Source of the DNA: Pseudopontixanthobacter vadosimaris
GTDB taxonomy: Bacteria > Pseudomonadota > Alphaproteobacteria > Sphingomonadales > Sphingomonadaceae
Direction: 5' to 3'
DNA length: 64,000 nt
Assembly: GCF_012979275.1 (NCBI RefSeq)
Contig: NZ_JABASZ010000032.1
Span: 1 to 64,000, forward strand
Shown here piece by piece: positions 60,675 through 64,000 of this stretch (the first letter of the stretch is position 1; each line of letters opens with the position of its first letter). The notes under the pieces were generated by a model that saw only the letters and a list, made by a program, of their open reading frames with translations, was not told the origin of the DNA and made no database searches. The position numbers and the translations under genes are program-made.

Positions 60675-62716
60675 GCCGCGAACCCCATCGTCTTGCGCCC
60701 CTCGCCTCGCGCCTCTGCCTCGGCACGCAGCCATCCGACGATGACCATCGGATCGCGTTCGTCGAGCAGCTTACGTCGCTTTTCGATCACCGCGAAGTCG
60801 CCCGGAGTCTGTCCATGCAAGGTGATTCCGCGTGGCAGCGTCAGATCGAACCAGCGGGAAAACAGCGTAGCCGCTCGCTTCGTGTCGAGAGCGCGGAATT
60901 CGGCATGCACCGTGAACCGTCTCCGGGTTGCCGGATCGAGCCGGTCGGCAAGATTCGTGGTTGCGACGAAGGGCGCCTTGAGCGCTTCCATCTGGCGCAG
61001 CATCTCGTTGACCATGCTCCGCTCCCACCCGCGCTGAGCTTCGCGGCGATCGAAAAGGAAATCGTCCGCCTCGTCGATCAGGAGCAGTGCACCGGCGCGC
61101 GAGGCTTCCGCAAATGCCTGCGCGATCTGCATTTCCGTCTGTCCGACATACATCCCCAGCAGGTCGGAGCCGCGCTTCTCGATGATCTCGATACCGAGCC
61201 GTTCAGCCAGATGGCGAGCGTAGGCGCTCTTCCCCGTCCCACTCGGACCGGAGAGCAGCACTGACAAGTTGCGGGCCGCCGAAGCTGCGAGGCGGGTGGC
61301 CAGACCGTCAAGGTCCTGGTCCGCCGACGAGAGGTCCGGATCGTAAGCCACGGGGAGAGAGAACGGCTCGGGAGGACGGCCCTGAATGACCGTGACGAGC
61401 CCTTCGCCAATCGCTTGGGCGTCCCCGGCGTCCCCGCGCGCCTTGCTGGCTCCACGAATGGCCGAGGCGAGGATGGCCGGTGCTGCCGGCAGTGCGGCAA
61501 GGCGAGCGACCTCCTGTTCAGACATGGCGATGCCGACAGCCTTGGCGTGCTTTCCCACGATATTCCGGCGCACGTGGAGCGGCGGGCGAGGAAACTCGAG
61601 CGCAAGGCTCATTCGCCGGACGATCGATTCCTCCAGCATCCTCGGTTCGTTGACGATCCAGATCGTCGGGCGCTTGCCATCCTCGATCAGCCGGTTGAGC
61701 CACAGCTTCGAGCGATGCTCGCGGTCGCCGGGTTCCTCAAGCACGAGGATATCGTCCGCCTCGTCCATCACGACGATCCTGCTGTCGTCATTTCGGGTGA
61801 GCGCACGCAGCACGGAAAGATGCGCGATCCGCTCCCGCCGCGAGGGTTCGCTTCCACAATCGTCGGAAAGTCCGGCAAAGATTGCCTTGCGGCCAAGCCG
61901 GGAGGCAAGCAGGCGGGCGAATTCGCTCTTGCCGGTTCCGGGCGGACCGTAGAGCAGGATCGCCACCCCTTCGTTACTTGCCACGAGGCGCTCCGCAAGC
62001 TCGCGCTGCGGACCCAGATGATCGAAATCGCTCCACGCCAACGTGGATTGCGGGGCGGACGGCATCAGGAGACCAGGCAGGCTCGCGGGCCCCGAGCGAA
62101 CGCCCGCGATAAAGCTCAGCAAGCCGTTGGCGCTGATCGACCCGTCGTGCGACTGATCGATCAGACCCGTGCTCCACAACCGCGAACCGGTTGCCAGCCG
62201 CGCCTCCACCCGCGCGGGCGACAGTCCACTGGCGAATGCGATGCGCCCGACACTACAGTTCGAAATGCGTCCAGGCAGCGCATCGATAAAGTTTTCCCAG
62301 CATTCGAATAGCGCATATCGTGCGGCGCTGGTGACGATGGCCTGTTCCACATCATCGAGGCCAAGCGTTGCGGCCAGCCAGGAAATGCGGCGATCGAGGG
62401 GTGCCGGACCGGGCTTCTTTGGCAGAGCGTGCTTGTCGGCGAGACTGCGGAGAAGCGGCACGTAATTCTGCGTTGTCAGCTTATCGAAATCCTCCGGGTC
62501 TTCCATGACATGGTCGGGGTCGTCGATATGATCATGCCAGCATTCGAGCATATCTTTGCCACGGCCACGCAGCTGGCGCGAGGTCATGCGATCGATTGCC
62601 GAGCACCAGGCATGGAGGAACACCCGATGCTCCGCGGGGGATGTCGATGAAGCGGCGGCGGAACCGTAGGAACTGCTGCGGCGCCGCCGGGGGCGAAGAG
62701 CGGAATAGATCGTCAT
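60671..62716 (-). CDS. Tandem-AAA ATPase (Cdc48/VCP-like architecture)
   Basis: A 681-residue protein with two AAA modules. Module 1 has Walker A GPPGTGKS (257-264) and Walker B VVMDEADD (315-322). Module 2 has GPSGTGKS (490-497) and LLLIDEADD (544-552), followed by the sensor-like FVATTNLADRLDPATRRRF. The first ~230 residues are an unrecognised helical domain with a His/Trp/acidic patch (LECWHDHIDDPDHVMEDPEDF). It is likely a hexameric unfoldase or remodeller. It is coupled to the ADP-ribosylglycohydrolase gene downstream. Confidence 0.88.
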   Translation of the reverse strand: MTIYSALRPRRRRSSSYGSAAASSTSPAEHRVFLHAWCSAIDRMTSRQLRGRGKDMLECWHDHIDDPDHVMEDPEDFDKLTTQNYVPLLRSLADKHALPKKPGPAPLDRRISWLAATLGLDDVEQAIVTSAARYALFECWENFIDALPGRISNCSVGRIAFASGLSPARVEARLATGSRLWSTGLIDQSHDGSISANGLLSFIAGVRSGPASLPGLLMPSAPQSTLAWSDFDHLGPQRELAERLVASNEGVAILLYGPPGTGKSEFARLLASRLGRKAIFAGLSDDCGSEPSRRERIAHLSVLRALTRNDDSRIVVMDEADDILVLEEPGDREHRSKLWLNRLIEDGKRPTIWIVNEPRMLEESIVRRMSLALEFPRPPLHVRRNIVGKHAKAVGIAMSEQEVARLAALPAAPAILASAIRGASKARGDAGDAQAIGEGLVTVIQGRPPEPFSLPVAYDPDLSSADQDLDGLATRLAASAARNLSVLLSGPSGTGKSAYARHLAERLGIEIIEKRGSDLLGMYVGQTEMQIAQAFAEASRAGALLLIDEADDFLFDRREAQRGWERSMVNEMLRQMEALKAPFVATTNLADRLDPATRRRFTVHAEFRALDTKRAATLFSRWFDLTLPRGITLHGQTPGDFAVIEKRRKLLDERDPMVIVGWLRAEAEARGEGRKTMGFAA

Positions 62717-62756
62717 GTGATCTATCTGACGCAGTTATGCGACAGGAATGGTCGCT

Positions 62757-63944
62757 CTAAGTAAGCTCGATAGATTTGAGCCACTCGACGACTTGGTGCG
62801 CAGTTGCCGCATCGGGAATTTTCAGCGTCCATTCGCCGGCAGTATTCATTCGCCCATCACGGAAATGCCGCGAGAACGACGGTCCGATACCCTCAAAGGA
62901 GGACAGTGCGGGCTTGCGAACGTAGAACAAGAGGTCTGCGCGATTGACGATATAGGAGAACAGATAGCGCCCGGCACTATCGTGCAACCGAACTGCGGCG
63001 ACGGCGCCAGTGTTTGGCGATGCAGTAAGCCCGAGGCTTTCTGCTTCGCGCATCGCAGCATAGGCTGCCTTTCCGTTTCCGTTGTGCAGGCGGCTCAAAT
63101 GCTCGTTACGCCAATCTTCGTCGACATGCGCAATTTTCAGATCAACCGCGGGCAATTCGCTTGCGGATGACTTCTTCGACGTCGTTTGCGTCTGTTGGCT
63201 ACGACCTTTCAAGACCCGGACTATCAGGTCGGAGGGATCGCTGTCGGGAGAGATCCAGTTCTGTCGCCCCGGGTGGCTCACCGTGATTACCGACAGTCCC
63301 GCCGCATTACGGTGCGCCTCTGCGGTCCAACCACGCGCGTTTGTTTCCTGATAGCTGTCGAAACGGTCAGTGGCTCCGACTTGGCCTCTCACCCATTTTC
63401 CTGCCGTGTTGCCCAAGCAGATAATGGCTTCGACGCCCAAGCTGTCGATGACGGCTTGGTGCACCGGCCAGCATAATCTCAATAGCTCAGCCTTTTCGGC
63501 CGCAATCGCACGTTCGTCCCGTGACCTGACGAACACGACATTGCTAGCTGGAACTTTTCGCGCATCCAAGCCGATACGGTCGAACATGTGCAGCATCCGA
63601 GGTTGCATGCCCCATGTCCCGGGAGGCGCGCCTTGCCAAGATTCGTCGGCGTAAGCGGACCATTTCGGCGGGCCCGCCAGCCATTCGGCGATGTCGCGCT
63701 CGATCGTCTCGGCCGATTGCGCAACCGGATCTCCGCCGGGATTGAGACCGAGAATGTAAATCTTCGACGGCGTTTCGAAAGCCGATGGTCCAGTATAAAA
63801 GACCGATCCCGAACGCTTGCTCAAGGCTGCCGGAATGAGGTTCGCGATCTTCTTCGCAGTCGGTGCAGTTGAGGACACTGAATCGGTTTCCTTTAGTTGA
63901 GTCCTGTTGGCAGACTGGGTTTTCTCTATTTTGGTGCGAGCCAT
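62757..63944 (-). CDS. Uracil-DNA glycosylase superfamily protein with C-terminal extension
   Basis: A 395-residue protein with a UDG-like fold: motif A GLNPGGDP (residues 66-73) and motif B SHPGRQNW (223-230). The usual [4Fe-4S] cysteines of family 4/5 enzymes are absent. Motif A differs from the GQDPY of classical Ung. Residues about 240-395 form an extra domain (YAAMREAESLGL, YLFSYIVNRADLLFYVRKPA) not known to me. GTG 63956 is an alternative start. A DNA repair, defence or non-enzymatic nucleic-acid role is possible. Confidence 0.65.
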   Translation of the reverse strand: MARTKIEKTQSANRTQLKETDSVSSTAPTAKKIANLIPAALSKRSGSVFYTGPSAFETPSKIYILGLNPGGDPVAQSAETIERDIAEWLAGPPKWSAYADESWQGAPPGTWGMQPRMLHMFDRIGLDARKVPASNVVFVRSRDERAIAAEKAELLRLCWPVHQAVIDSLGVEAIICLGNTAGKWVRGQVGATDRFDSYQETNARGWTAEAHRNAAGLSVITVSHPGRQNWISPDSDPSDLIVRVLKGRSQQTQTTSKKSSASELPAVDLKIAHVDEDWRNEHLSRLHNGNGKAAYAAMREAESLGLTASPNTGAVAAVRLHDSAGRYLFSYIVNRADLLFYVRKPALSSFEGIGPSFSRHFRDGRMNTAGEWTLKIPDAATAHQVVEWLKSIELT

Positions 63945-64000
63945 AGGCTCCGCCACCTTCTCCGACTTATGAGAAATAGAAACAGCAATTACGATGACCG

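Larger units (their letters stand above)
30774..64000. mobile_element. Putative genomic island integrated at tRNA-Val (right end not seen)
   Basis: From the tRNA-Val 3' end to the window edge the gene content is accessory: an excisionase-like protein, a sulfide module, insertion sequences, an HUH protein, unknown operons, a tandem-AAA ATPase. Base composition and codon use vary between blocks, with 30.9-31.7 kb and 44.1-46.7 kb visibly more AT-rich. No integrase gene and no repeat of the tRNA 3' end were found in the window, so the extent and unity of the island are inference. Confidence 0.5.

Overview
The window looks like the chromosome of a Sphingomonadales alphaproteobacterium, most likely of the Erythrobacter/Altererythrobacter type. 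The reasons are high GC, a ChpT phosphotransferase (CtrA pathway), an RpoH-type sigma factor, DUF3297 and DUF2721 genes, and the protein styles of the housekeeping genes. This placement is inference from gene content; no 16S gene is present.

Positions 1-30773 are ordinary backbone. In order they carry the tail of a UDP-glucose dehydrogenase, a secreted protein, a TspO-like membrane protein, the RNase P RNA, an AmpD-like amidase, chpT, a JAMM peptidase, an rluD-type pseudouridine synthase, rpoH, mtgA, a cation diffusion facilitator, clpX-clpP, an amidase lipoprotein, a Na+/H+ antiporter, the trigger factor with a long Lys/Ala tail, tRNA-Leu, a CHAP protein, der, a DUF418 protein, two SPOR-domain proteins around a ParA-like ATPase, a cupin, pyrB with a catalytically degenerate dihydroorotase, sppA and tRNA-Val(CAC).

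Immediately after the tRNA-Val the character changes. Positions 30774-64000 look like an integrated genomic island that runs off the right edge; no second attachment site was seen. The first part (30987-43785) begins with an excisionase-like HTH protein and is dominated by a sulfide/persulfide module. A divergent promoter separates a peroxiredoxin-ArsR pair from a long operon. That operon encodes a persulfide dioxygenase, two YeeE/YedE sulfur permeases, a DUF442 sulfurtransferase, a sulfide:quinone oxidoreductase, a SulP anion transporter, a tiny HTH protein, and a cyanide-insensitive-type cytochrome bd oxidase with its DUF2474 peptide. A second peroxiredoxin, a metallo-beta-lactamase/rhodanese fusion and a methyltransferase follow. 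Together they could take up or oxidise sulfide, pass electrons to quinone, remove persulfide, export sulfite or sulfate, and keep respiration going on a sulfide-tolerant oxidase.

The second part (43786-49060) holds an 835-residue protein of unknown function flanked by related short remnants, a broken IS5-family element and an apparently complete IS3-family (IS407-like) element. The third part (49061-64000) is plasmid- or ICE-like and possibly defence-related. It contains unrecognised proteins, two adjacent but distinct DEDD exonucleases, and a 593-bp intergenic region rich in inverted repeats. A three-gene operon there pairs an acidic protein with a ParA-like protein that has a defective P-loop and with a membrane protein. 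It also holds an HUH (Rep-like) protein, a double-HTH regulator divergent from an unknown gene, a tandem-AAA ATPase translationally coupled to an ADP-ribosylglycohydrolase, and a uracil-DNA-glycosylase-like protein. The AAA/ADP-ribosylglycohydrolase pair, the three-gene P-loop operon and the complete sulfide module are the best candidates for an undescribed or under-described system.
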